From Heterodera schachtii (Eukaryota > Nematoda > Chromadorea > Rhabditida > Heteroderidae), in contig SIJG01000067.1 in the NCBI GenBank assembly GCA_023374025.1, forward strand, positions 436,124 to 500,123: a stretch of 64,000 nucleotides of DNA. Reading direction: 5' to 3'. A program made the translations under genes and the position numbers. A model generated the notes under the pieces. The model was given only the letters and a program-made list of their open reading frames with translations. It searched no databases and had not been told where the DNA came from. This document shows, one piece after another, positions 55,764-64,000 of the stretch. Within the stretch, counting starts at the first letter, position 1. Each line of letters begins with the position of its first letter.

Positions 55764-56228
55764 ATGAACACTGTCGAGCTTAATAAAATTCTGACAAGAA
55801 ACCCGGCCACTAGGTATGCCTATCGTGGCTGCTTTCCAGCGGATAAAATTATGTTCAGTCCACGCTCAAGTTTATTGCCACAGTGTTTTGTGGCTAACAT
55901 TGATACCAGTGATATGATTGGAACTCATTGGGTAGCATTCTATTGTGACCGGATTGGTCGTATCGAGTATTACGATTCTAGTGGTGTTTGGCCACCGATC
56001 AGTGAGCATATAAGTAATTTTTTATCAAAATTCCCATCAGTTCGCTACAACCGGGTCCCCCTGCAATCACCATACGCTCGCTCTTGTGGTAAACATGTTA
56101 TTTTTTTCCTACACCATCGGTGTCTTCAGTGCTCATTTGATGAAATTGTTCAACAATTATGGCTCGCAAAGCAATCACCTGACACTATTGTTAACACCTT
56201 TGCACGAGAAAAGATCTTTAGAATATAA
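55764..56228 (+). CDS. adenovirus-type cysteine protease
   Basis: About 154 residues from ATG 55764. The catalytic pattern of the adenain/Ulp1-like fold is visible: His in MIGTHWVAFYCD, Asp in IEYYDSSGVWPP, and Cys in YARSCGKHVIFFLHHR. In Polintons and adenoviruses this enzyme matures capsid proteins. All three residues are present in one open frame. Confidence 0.9.
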   Translation: MNTVELNKILTRNPATRYAYRGCFPADKIMFSPRSSLLPQCFVANIDTSDMIGTHWVAFYCDRIGRIEYYDSSGVWPPISEHISNFLSKFPSVRYNRVPLQSPYARSCGKHVIFFLHHRCLQCSFDEIVQQLWLAKQSPDTIVNTFAREKIFRI

Positions 56229-56292
56229 ATAGCATGAAAAAATATATCCAAAAACAGCTTTTTTTGGCCCCCAAATAACAAAAACAAAAAAA

Positions 56293-56886
56293 ATGCATAT
56301 CGATTTTGACCCATTAAAGGTTGAATGGTCTACTTTCCCATTTCAAAATTCATCGTCATCATCAGAATTGGTATTCTTCAATCAATATGGTGGAGCAGGG
56401 GTTGGTACTTATAATATTTTTCACGGCCAACCATACCAGCGCGGTAATGGAATAGGGGCAGTGTTCCGCAGCCTAATGCGTTATCTGGTCCCAATTGGAA
56501 AGGAAATTGGTGCAACAATTGGTCGTCAAGGGCTCGAGTCGGGCAACCGTGTCCTATCCAATGTTCTGGAGGGCAAAGACCTTAAAGAGTCGTTGATAAG
56601 TGAGGGCAAGGTAGGACTCAAAAATTTGCTTGAGAAGGCGGCCAACAATGTACAGACCCAAAAGGGAAAAGGGTTTGATTTCAAGCGATACGTCAAACCT
56701 GAAGAGGAAGATGCTTTCAAAAAAAGGATTGGTGTCATGAAAAAGGGCAATAAATCTCGTAAAAAAGCTATAAATAAGCTACAATCGAGCATTGGGCCTC
56801 CTCAATTGCTACCAGCACCATCTAGCGTAAAAAAAGGAAAAGCGCAAAAAAGACGCATTCGCAAAGACATTTTTGGCACATACTAA
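56293..56886 (+). CDS. Gly-rich minor capsid candidate
   Basis: 197 residues. A central motif NIFHGQPYQRGNGIGAVFRS, followed by LMRYLVPIGKEIGATIGRQG and an amphipathic helix, is characteristic of a Polinton protein encoded next to the major capsid gene. The C-terminus is strongly basic (KKGKAQKRRIRKDIFGTY). Gly-Gly/Gly-X sites could be cut by the protease. By position it may parallel adenovirus cement or core proteins; this is inference. Confidence 0.6.
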   Translation: MHIDFDPLKVEWSTFPFQNSSSSSELVFFNQYGGAGVGTYNIFHGQPYQRGNGIGAVFRSLMRYLVPIGKEIGATIGRQGLESGNRVLSNVLEGKDLKESLISEGKVGLKNLLEKAANNVQTQKGKGFDFKRYVKPEEEDAFKKRIGVMKKGNKSRKKAINKLQSSIGPPQLLPAPSSVKKGKAQKRRIRKDIFGTY

Positions 56887-56914
56887 ACTAATTGTCGTCG
56901 TGACTAACCCATAG

Positions 56915-58240
56915 ATGAGTTGCCCGCAAAAAATAAGTGAACAGAGCCCATTGGCAGTAAACAGTGCCCTCAATATTTTTTCCACCCCTCCCACAAATGT
57001 GTCGGTAGTTCGTTCATTTTTCCGTGAAGTTCTACCGCTTGTTACAATCACACAGGAGTCACCCTATTTGTTTAGGCTGTACAGTGACAACCTTTGGTGT
57101 GACCTTTCCCGTATCTACCTGCATCTTGAACTTTCAATCGAAAAAAACAAAGACGATAATTGGGTGGAAATCAGCAGCGTCGATGAACCACTGGTTGGAG
57201 CAATCCAGGGTGTTGGCCAAACATTTACTCAACAACTTAAAGTTTCGGTAGGCAGCACTGAAATATATGATAGCGGAAATTTGTATCCCTACAAGACATA
57301 TCTGACAAATGTGTTGTCTTTTTCGAAAAATGTGAAAAGTCATTTTTTAACATCCACCGGCTTTTACCATAGCGAAAAGCATGACAGTGAGAAGGACAAA
57401 GGCTTCAAAGAACGTTGTAGTCAATTTGAAGGCGGAAAAAAGGCACAGTTTCTCTCTCGGTTGGATTTTGATTTGGGCAACCAAGAATTGTATCTGTTGA
57501 ACAATCTTGACCTGTTGTTTTCAATCTATAAGGCAAAAGATAGTTTCCTCATTCATACCCTGAAGGATAAAGACACCCAGGAATACCGACTGCGCGTTCA
57601 TGATGTCAAAATTTATGCCAAGATGGTTGAAGTCCAACCATCGCTAAACATGAACATACACAAAATGCTCGAAAAGCAACCAGCTACCTACGCGGTGAGA
57701 AAAACGGAAGTCAAATCTACGTATATTAGTGGGGGGCGGTATGAGGTGGAATACAATGTGTTCAGTTCAACGATACCTCGACGTGTAACAATTGGGCTGG
57801 TGGAATACGGGGCGTTCAACGGGAATCCAAAATTGGACCCTTTTAACTTCAAGCACTTTGACATAAGAGACATTGCGGTGCACGCTGGCGGTTTCATATA
57901 CCCAATGGTACCGTACAAATTGGCTTTCAAAAAGGAAGCATTTATGCGAGCGTATGTTGATTTGTATGAGGCGCTCGGCATGGCAAACTCAGACAGATCT
58001 TGTGATATTACGCGCCAGCAATTCAAAAATGGCTGGACATTGTTCGTCATCCCCCTCACATCAACACTGGATGACAGTGTGGGCTATGAACTGTTGCGAA
58101 GCGGCACCACAACCATACGTGCTAGCTTCAACACAGCAATACCAGGTGGTGGGGTTGAAATGATTGTGCTCGGCGAATTTGATCAAATGATAATGATTGA
58201 CTACAACCGTCATATTGTTTCAGACTCTAAACTGGGCTAG
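56915..58240 (+). CDS. double-jelly-roll major capsid protein
   Basis: 441 residues in one open frame. Recognisable segments are DNLWCDLSRIYLHLELSIE near residue 55, SGNLYPYKTYLTNVLSFSK, TIPRRVTIGLVEYGAFNGNP, LDPFNFKHFDIRDIAVHAGG and a C-terminal IVLGEFDQMIMID. Length and landmarks match the Polinton major capsid protein, whose trimers form the icosahedral shell. The frame is intact. Confidence 0.9.
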   Translation: MSCPQKISEQSPLAVNSALNIFSTPPTNVSVVRSFFREVLPLVTITQESPYLFRLYSDNLWCDLSRIYLHLELSIEKNKDDNWVEISSVDEPLVGAIQGVGQTFTQQLKVSVGSTEIYDSGNLYPYKTYLTNVLSFSKNVKSHFLTSTGFYHSEKHDSEKDKGFKERCSQFEGGKKAQFLSRLDFDLGNQELYLLNNLDLLFSIYKAKDSFLIHTLKDKDTQEYRLRVHDVKIYAKMVEVQPSLNMNIHKMLEKQPATYAVRKTEVKSTYISGGRYEVEYNVFSSTIPRRVTIGLVEYGAFNGNPKLDPFNFKHFDIRDIAVHAGGFIYPMVPYKLAFKKEAFMRAYVDLYEALGMANSDRSCDITRQQFKNGWTLFVIPLTSTLDDSVGYELLRSGTTTIRASFNTAIPGGGVEMIVLGEFDQMIMIDYNRHIVSDSKLG

Positions 58241-58294
58241 TTTTGCCTATACAAATATATAAATATATTGGTGTGTGTAAATGGAAGTCGTTAA

Positions 58295-58567
58295 ATGACA
58301 ATGAACATTACAACCAACACGACAAAAAAACCCCTTATCCAAATTTTGAATGGATATGATGTTGATGGACCATCATCATCACTTGAAATGACAAATTTTG
58401 AAAAAATTATCTTATTTTTTGGTCTCTACCTTATAATATTTCCGATGTTTCTTCTCTGCTGGTTTTCGTTAATTAATTTTTTAAAGCGCTTTGGTCATAT
58501 TAGTCAAAGTGAAGCAAACGGTATGGTCAATGGACTGCAAAACATACCTTTACCAAGAATACGATAG
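58295..58567 (+). CDS. small single-pass membrane protein
   Basis: 90 residues starting MTMNITTNTTKKPLIQILNG with one strong transmembrane segment (IILFFGLYLIIFPMFLLCWF) and a short basic tail. It closes the plus-strand capsid block. Function unknown; a virion membrane or egress role is possible. CAAATATATAAATATATTGG (58250-58269) is a TATA-like stretch about 35 bp upstream. Confidence 0.55.
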   Translation: MTMNITTNTTKKPLIQILNGYDVDGPSSSLEMTNFEKIILFFGLYLIIFPMFLLCWFSLINFLKRFGHISQSEANGMVNGLQNIPLPRIR

Positions 58568-58701
58568 TTTACAAGGGAAAAATAATTCTGAATGTTCATT
58601 TCATCATTATCATTATTATCATCATCATCATCATCATTTATTAGTCAGAAAGTGTCTGCTCAAACCTGAAACAATCATTAGCCTGTAGAAGGGGGTGGTA
58701 T

Positions 58702-58926
58702 TTACCCCACAAACGCATAAGGTCCCATGCTTTCCAACAAATTTTCATGAACTGATTTGAGCAGTGCCTCTCTATCATTGTTCTCACTTGGGCATAGTGC
58801 CAAGAAGGTGACTTTTCGCTGATTTCGGCATATCATCAATACACATTGCAGACGCTGGGTAAAAGCTTTTAGAAAAAACAAAATTGCTGTTACATCTTCC
58901 ACACATTGTAGTTTATGGTGGTACAT
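58702..58926 (-). CDS. small hypothetical protein
   Basis: 74 residues: MYHHKLQCVEDVTAILFFLK, a Leu/Cys-rich middle with RNQRKVTFLALCPSENN, and LLKSVHENLLESMGPYAFVG at the end. Normal composition, no recognised family. It faces the membrane protein gene tail-to-tail. Confidence 0.45.
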   Translation of the reverse strand: MYHHKLQCVEDVTAILFFLKAFTQRLQCVLMICRNQRKVTFLALCPSENNDREALLKSVHENLLESMGPYAFVG

Positions 58927-59030
58927 CTCTGTTAATTAAATTTATCTCAAAAATGCTACAAAAAATAAATTGTTCACATTGAACATTTTTTTTCATAATC
59001 CAGAAAAGCAAATCACTATTTTTTTTAAAA

Positions 59031-59764
59031 TTATTCGGATCGTGCAATCTTCTCCTTCGAGCCTCCCGCACCATCTTGATCCTCGCCCGTTTTTTTCATC
59101 GTCGTCGTCTTGTAAAAGCGGTTGACCACCCAGTCAAAGCCAGTAAAACTTTGACTGTCTTCCTAAGAGAAAAAAGAATAGAGGCAAAAAAGAAGTTTTA
59201 AAAAGACTACTACCTTTATCGTCACTTTTGCAGTAATCATTGACCCTAACTTTGCTTCCAAATGTGCGTATAGCACCTTGTCTTCCATTTCTACCACCTG
59301 GGTCGCCTTCAAACCCAGGAAAGTCTCCGCCACCTGGTCCATGATTTATCAAATGTGAAAAAAACGAGGAACCCAAACCGCGGAAAACATGGTTGCACGC
59401 TGCGTGCAGTCGCTCTCATCAATATCTTGCAGAACAACGCGTAGGTAAATGTTCTTGATTGGCCTATCAACTTTTTGCCCGCCACAAGATTCACAAATGT
59501 GGTTTTCGGGTAGCTTTCGGCGACAGGGAAAACCCCGCATTCGCAGAGGACATGACTAATGGGCAAAAATGAATGAAACGAAAAAAGGGGAAAAGATGTG
59601 CCTACATCGTACACTTGGTACTGTAAATCAGCAACTATTGCCCCAATGTAAAAAGTGCCAGCGCCTGCGAAGCGAATCACTTCTCGCAAATTTTTGGCAC
59701 TTTCCAGCTCCTCTTCCTCGGGCGCGGGGCGTTTGGCAGGGATTTGAAAGCGGGAGAGAGACAT
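59031..59764 (-). CDS. RPA70-like OB-fold/zinc-ribbon ssDNA-binding protein, four exons
   Basis: Exons (minus): 59606-59764, 59373-59555, 59214-59333 and 59031-59162. All join in phase 0, the smallest intron being 39 nt, giving 197 residues. After an acidic linker comes TFYIGAIVADLQYQVYD, then Cys residues at CPLRMRGFPCRRKLPENHIC and ESC, then NIYLRVVLQDIDESDC, ATMFSAVW/VAETFLGL and a beta-rich end with SMITAKVTIKEDSQSFTGFD. This order matches the large RPA subunit's third OB-fold with its zinc ribbon, which binds ssDNA. First Cys-Cys spacing is longer than usual. In a protein-primed element it could coat displaced strands. Some other OB-fold protein is the main alternative. Confidence 0.65.
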
Positions 59765-59814
59765 TTATTTTAATAATAATAAAATATTTATTTGAAGTGA
59801 CAAAATTTGCTGAA

Positions 59815-60080
59815 TGCCTGTTCTTTTATACACCTCCCCCCCCCCCCGATCGTAGAATTAGTCTTTGATTTTTGAGAATAAAAACCAAAAACTAAAGGCT
59901 AAAAACTTACGCAGCACTTTGTATCCATTTACCCCCCCCCCCCCCCCCTCGCGCGAAAGTGAGAATAAAAACCAAAAACTAAAGGCGAAAAATTTACGCG
60001 GCAGAGAACTTTGTACCCATCTATCCCCCCCGCGCAAAAGTGAGAATAAAGAACAAAAACTAGACTATAAAAGCTTACGC
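59815..60080. repeat. three tandem ~75-bp units with C-tracts
   Basis: GAGAATAAAAACCAAAAACT with the following TTACGCGGCA..TTTGTA..CCCCC text occurs three times (59873, 59961, 60042). The units contain 12-C and 17-C tracts at 59836-59847 and 59932-59948. They lead into the 22-bp satellite. No gene. Confidence 0.7.
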
Positions 60081-60910
60081 GGCGGAGGATTTTGTGTTCA
60101 CTCTACGCCTGCGGAGCCTGCGTAGTGGTCTGTACGCGGCGGAGGACTTTGTCTTTACTCTACGCCAGCAGAGGTACTTGCTCTCTCTCTGACGCTGCGG
60201 AGGTACTTGTTCACTCTAACGACGCGGCGGAAGACTTCACTCTACGCTTGCGGAGGCTTCTCTAGGCGGCGGAGGACTTCACTCTACGCGGCGGAGGACT
60301 CCACTATACGCTTGCGGAGGATTTCACTCTACGCTTGCGGAGGACTTTGTCTTCACTCTACGACAGCGGAGAAACTTGTTCACTCTACGCGGCGGAGGAC
60401 TTCACTCTACGCGGCGGAGGACTCCACTATCACGCTGCGGAGGATTTCACTCTACGCTTGCGGAGGACTTTGTCTTCACTCTACGACAGCGGAGAAACTT
60501 GTTCACTCTACGCGGCGGAGGACTTCACTCTACGCTTGGGAGGACTTCACTCTACGCGGCGGAGGACTTCACTCTACGCGGCGGAGGACTTCACTCTACG
60601 CGGCGGAGGACTTCACTCTACGCGGCGGAGGACTTCACTATACGCGGCGGATGACTTCACTCTACGCGGTGGAGTACTTCACTCTACGCGGCGGAGGACT
60701 TCACTCTACGCGGCGGATGACTTCACTATACGCGGCGGAGGACTTCACTCTACGCCTGCGGAAGCTTCTCTACGCGGCGGAGGACTTCACTCTACGCCTG
60801 CGGAAGCTTCTCTACGCGGCGGAGGACTTTGTCTTCACTCTACGCCAGCGGAGGTACTTCTCTCTCTCTCGACGCGGCGGAGGACTTTTCACTCTACGCC
60901 TGCGGAGGAG
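60075..60910. repeat. 22-bp satellite array (TCTACGCGGCGGAGGACTTC)
   Basis: About 35 units of ACTCTACGCGGCGGAGGACTTC with variants (CTTGCGGAGG, CAGCGGAG). It mirrors, in position, the repeat array at the other end of the element (42.5 kb), though the sequences are unrelated. It reads open for over 200 codons in two frames because the unit lacks stops; this is not taken as a gene. Confidence 0.8.
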
Positions 60911-60923
60911 TATCAGCGTGCCC

Positions 60924-60994
60924 GGGGATTGAACTTCCATTGACAAAGTCGTTATCCAATACACTACACGGGCCGCTGACAAATTGCAATGTAA
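60924..60994 (-). other. tRNA-like sequence
   Basis: On the minus strand TAGTGTATTGGATAACGACT resembles the D-arm and following region and AGTTCAATCCCCGGGC resembles the T-arm of a tRNA. The acceptor stem does not pair well. It may be a decayed tRNA gene or a SINE head at the edge of the satellite. Confidence 0.35.
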
Positions 60995-61353
60995 ATAATA
61001 TTTCAACATAATTTATTATAAAAAATAAAAAATAATTTTCCCCGTTTTTTTTAAAATGAAATGGGCACCAATTTCACAATATAAATAAACGATTAATTAG
61101 CGTTTAAGTTGAATAAGTAACAAATTAAAAAAAAATTTACACATATATTTAAAAAAATAAATTTTTTAATAGTGGAATGGATTTCAAATTGTTACATAAG
61201 AATATACGCTAACATGATACTGAACTTTTACAAATGATCCCCCCCCCCCGCCCCACGAAATCTACAGCACTTGCCAACAACACCTTTTTTCTTACCCCCT
61301 CTTTTCGAGGCCACATTCACTCCACTTGGGGCATTATTTCCATTTTGCCTTTA
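60995..61353. other. AT-rich spacer
   Basis: AT-rich DNA with an 11-C tract at 61239-61249. No coding exon, repeat border or inverted terminal repeat is seen; the Polinton right end may lie here or further right. Confidence 0.4.
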
Positions 61354-61653
61354 CTAGAGGGTGGTTGCGTAGAGAAGAAGGATGTCCGCATGACAATTTG
61401 GACATCTCCCAACTCTACGGAACCACCCCCTAGCGCAGTCAAAATGGAAATAGTGCCCACACGGAGTGACTGTGGCTTCCAAAGAGGTGGCCACAAGATG
61501 TTCTTGGCAAATGCTGCAAATTTCTTCAGCTATCGCTTCATCAACTTCAACAACGGGAAATATTTGGGTTAATTCGGTGCGCGTTAGCCCTGGCGGCGGC
61601 GGTGGTGGAGGAGGAGATCGTGCAAGATGACGATTACCCACCTCAAAAAACAA
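61354..61653 (-). CDS. RING-H2 finger protein, start unresolved
   Basis: About 100 residues. After a Pro run comes TRTELTQIFPVVEVDEAIAE and a complete RING-H2: CSIC, 15 residues, CGHYFHFDC, then ten residues to CPNC. RING-H2 domains recruit E2 ubiquitin-conjugating enzymes, so an E3 ligase role is likely. No in-frame ATG leads the frame; an ATG just upstream is out of frame by one base in a T-run, or an upstream exon exists. It is in the minus-strand group right of the Polinton and may be an element gene or a host gene. Confidence 0.7.
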   Translation of the reverse strand: MFFEVGNRHLARSPPPPPPPPGLTRTELTQIFPVVEVDEAIAEEICSICQEHLVATSLEATVTPCGHYFHFDCARGWFRRVGRCPNCHADILLLYATTL

Positions 61654-61740
61654 ACATTTTCTAATGAATTCCCTTTTTTAACATGCGAAATTTATTCAAT
61701 TTACTTTCACAGAATCATTAAAATTTTCTTAATAAAATTA

Positions 61741-62034
61741 TCAATTCACCACATTTGGCCTTCCTTGCCCTCCCTGCCCTCCTCTTCCTCCTCCTCCTCC
61801 TCCTCCGGAACGTCCACCATTCCTAGTACCATTGCCACGCAGAATGTTTGGACATGGGGTGGGTCGTCGCGTCAGCTAATTGTTTTTATTTTTTAATTAT
61901 TTGTTTAAAATCTGTTTTGTACAATTTGTTGACTGGTCCCCTGTACCATTGATGGATCAAGCCCATTGACGCCCCCACCACCACCACCACCACTTCGACC
62001 AGAAGTCGAAAGTATGCCCGGAGCAGCTTCTTCC

Positions 62035-62076
<42 letters not shown>

Positions 62077-62917
62077 GATAATACATTTTCTCCAAGTAGC
62101 CTAAACATATCATCCGTTTGCTGAGCCGGTTGGCCCTGTTGTGGTTGAAGCACAGGTGGTGGTGCTTGTGGCATTTGAACCAAAAATGACTCAAATTGTG
62201 CCGTTGGCACTTGTACATTCATTGGCAAAGTTTGCTGCTGGACAGCGGGCTGAACCGGTGCCTGTAGCTGAATTTGCTGTTGCTGCTGTTGATTTGGCAC
62301 AGTTTGCTGGGGGGGGGGGGGGTACTCAATTCGTACAAAGGCTAGTACATCGGCAATTCTCAGTGAACAACTACCATACAAATTTTTAAAAAAATGTCTT
62401 TTAAAAAAAATTTTTTGAAATTGGAAAATAATCTTTTTTAAGAAAATAAAAAAAACTGTAAACTTTACTTTACGAAAAAAATTTAAATTAAATTTTTTTG
62501 TGTAAGAGTTGCCTTTGTACAAGTTGTCACAACATTCTACTACAACACCATCTGCTGCTGGTGCTGCTGCTGCTGAACCGGCAAGGTGTGATTCAACAGA
62601 ATGGGCATTGTGTTTTGCCACACCGTCGCTTGCTGCTGTGTTGGTTGCTCCTGCTGAACCGAAACGGGTTGCAGCTGCGTTGGCATCGTTTGCTGGACCG
62701 AAACTGGTTGCAGCTGAGCTGGCATAGCCTGCTGAACCGAAACTGGTTGCAGCTGAGCTGGCATAGCCTGCTGAACCGAAACTGGTTGCAGCTGAGTTGG
62801 CATAGCTTGTTGAACCGAAACTGGTTGCAGCTGAGCTGGCATAGCCTGCTGAACCGAAACTGGTTGCAGCTGAGCACCAATAGAGCGAATGAACAATGGC
62901 ACCTGCTGCTGCTGCTG
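61741..62917 (-). CDS. Gln/Gly-rich repeat protein, 5' incomplete
   Basis: Four exons (minus) fit exactly in phase 0: 62549-62917, 62085-62306, 61923-62033 and 61741-61875. The first holds a Gln run, then six copies of a 13-residue repeat (QLQPVSVQQAMPA) from a 39-bp DNA unit. The second is Gln/Pro-rich (QIQLQAPVQPAVQQQTLPMN). The last two are Gly-rich, ending GNGTRNGGRS, seven Gly and GRGGQGGQGRPNVVN. The (AAT)n run at 62036-62080 is treated as intron; retained, it would give poly-isoleucine. Candidate upstream exons: 63576-63606 and 63732-63797. Low-complexity regulator or RNA-binding type; no known family. Confidence 0.55.
62650..62880. repeat. 39-bp coding tandem repeat
   Basis: CTGAACCGAAACTGGTTGCA with the next 19 bases is repeated about six times, nearly identically, keeping the reading frame of the Gln-rich protein (13 residues per unit). 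Confidence 0.85.
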
Positions 62918-63338
62918 CTTTTTTTTAATATCCCAAAAGTTATAATCCGATTTTTTTTTGTACTGCCCCAAACCTGTATTTTTGGTGCGAAAAGGGTTAA
63001 ACAATATTACGATTGTAATTAGTTTTTTTACTAAAATTTTGAAAACCAAAGCATTAGTACTGTTGAATTTTAAAGGGGGGGGGGGGGGTCAAAGGGCAGT
63101 ACAGAATTTTAAACAGTTTTACTGGAGACCGCTGTACTGGTGCGTTTGCATTGACTTGATTTCGTTGTGTTTGCCTTGCCCGCCGCCAAAAAAATAAAAA
63201 ATTTATTTATTATTATATTTTTTTTTCTTATTCAATCATATTTTTTTTATTAGATATGTCAGAAAAATATTAATTGTCTTTTAGAATTTAAATTTAAAAA
63301 TTTTTAAACAATTTAAAATTTTTAAATTAAAAAAATAA

Positions 63339-63470
63339 ATGAATAAAACCGCCGTCTTGGGAGAAAATGTCCATGGCGAGGATCAACAAGATGAGGCGGA
63401 GGTGGAGGAAATTGTACTGTCCCCAAATACTGCTGGTGTACAAATGGCCATGGCACTTGAAATTAAATAA
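63339..63470 (+). CDS. 43-codon acidic open frame
   Basis: Starts MNKTAVLGENVHGEDQQDEA and ends VQMAMALEIK before TAA, with balanced composition in AT-rich DNA. It may be a small gene or a first exon. It has the acidic, Gln-containing style of the protein at 42996-43310, but no clear homology. Confidence 0.3.
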   Translation: MNKTAVLGENVHGEDQQDEAEVEEIVLSPNTAGVQMAMALEIK

Positions 63471-63575
63471 ATTTTAAAAAAATCTCGGGCCTCATTAACT
63501 TTTCTTAGTTAGACTTATAATTTTTTTCATTAATTCTCTTTAGGGGGGGGGGGGGATGATAATAATTTAAAACAC

Positions 63576-63797
63576 CTTGCGCACGCTGGATAGGACGATG
63601 TAGACGCTGAAAAGAGTCCAAAAATGATTATTCAAGAATAAAAAAATTATGAAATGAAACGGAAAAATAATTTCAAAATTCATTAATTCGATCGAGAAAT
63701 TTTTAAAAAATTTAATTTGTGCTTTTTTCACCTGTTGTGCCCTCCACTGCCTTCTGCTGATGCTATTTGGCAATTCATCACGCCAATACCATGGCAT
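63576..63797 (-). CDS. possible 5' exons of a minus-strand gene
   Basis: ATG at 63797 opens MPWYWRDELPNSISRRQWRA and reaches a CAG/GTGAAA donor at 63732 in phase 0. After TTTTCAG a short exon (63576-63606) reads RLHRPIQRAQ. The link to the Q/G-rich gene downstream is not established. Confidence 0.35.
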
Positions 63798-63799
63798 TT

Positions 63800-64000
63800 T
63801 TAATTAGGAAAAGACAGCCAATTTTTTCATTAATTGAGAATTGTTTATTTTTATTTTTAAATTAATTTTATTTTCATTATTATTATTTTTAAATTATTTT
63901 TATTTTCATTATTATAAGTCTTTTTTTTTAATTGAGAATTGTTTATTTTATTTTTTTAATTAATTTTTTTTTCTTCATTATTATAAGTCATTTTTTTTTA
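63800..64000. other. AT-rich end of window
   Basis: Imperfect direct repeats of AATTGAGAATTGTTTATTTT and TTTTCATTATTATAAGTC. No gene is seen; the window ends within this stretch. Confidence 0.5.

Noticed and set aside
60207..60943. Two overlapping open frames of over 200 codons
   Set aside because: They are translations of the 22-bp satellite, open in several frames only because the unit contains no stop.
42505..64000. Polinton terminal inverted repeats
   Set aside because: The repeat arrays at the two sides are unrelated in sequence and no long inverted match was found between 42.1-43.0 and 59.8-64.0 kb, so none is annotated.

Overview
ORGANISM. The window is AT-rich eukaryotic DNA with short introns (mostly 39-150 nt, GT..AG) and many poly-G/poly-C tracts. 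It carries a SoxD-type HMG gene of EGL-13 type, a captured POU-domain fragment, many small DNA transposons and a Polinton/Maverick. This fits a nematode; a tylenchid or other parasitic clade is a guess. Species cannot be fixed from sequence alone. LEFT PART (1-42 kb). This is gene-poor, transposon-dense DNA. It holds: an orphan multi-exon gene of unknown family in two copies (a degraded copy at 4.55-8.64 kb and an open 8-exon, 662-codon copy at 38.29-41.65 kb), duplicated together with its 3' flank; a coiled-coil plus SoxD HMG-box gene at 11.08-13.64 kb whose third HMG exon lacks an AG acceptor; a small secreted-type protein gene in two full copies plus one inverted first exon (26.8-28.3 and 35.1-36.1 kb); an orphan 179-aa gene (36.93-37.62 kb); a two-exon minus-strand gene inside a 4.8 kb element; and a hAT transposase C-terminal remnant (19.5 kb). 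Five non-autonomous elements show exact 8-bp target-site duplications and two more show 9-11 bp direct flanks. Several have termini made of inverted arrays of short GC-rich words. RIGHT PART (42.1-64 kb). A Polinton/Maverick occupies at least 42.5-59.8 kb. Left to right it has: an enhancer-like array of eleven 33-bp repeats and two TATA boxes; two small acidic/basic proteins; a nine-exon family-B DNA polymerase (two apparent single-base frame shifts); a minus-strand block (RGG-rich protein, a TATA-binding-protein homologue, an acidic two-exon protein); a plus-strand morphogenesis block (packaging ATPase, a small basic protein, a linker protein, chromodomain integrase, a jelly-roll-type minor capsid candidate, adenovirus-type cysteine protease, a glycine-rich minor capsid candidate, double-jelly-roll major capsid protein, a one-TM protein); and another minus-strand block with a spliced RPA70-like OB-fold/zinc-ribbon protein. 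Satellite arrays, a tRNA-like sequence, a RING-H2 gene and a Q/G-rich repeat protein follow; whether these last belong to the element is not settled, and no terminal inverted repeats were identified. HOW IT WORKS TOGETHER. Integrase, polymerase, ATPase, protease and capsid genes are the standard Polinton virion and transposition set. What stands out is the added gene-expression and DNA-handling layer: an element-encoded TBP-like protein, TATA boxes and CRE/AP-1/GC-box-like repeats, and an RPA-like ssDNA-binding protein. That they act as one system is inference. Single-base indels recur in otherwise good coding regions, so either recent decay or residual assembly error must be kept in mind.
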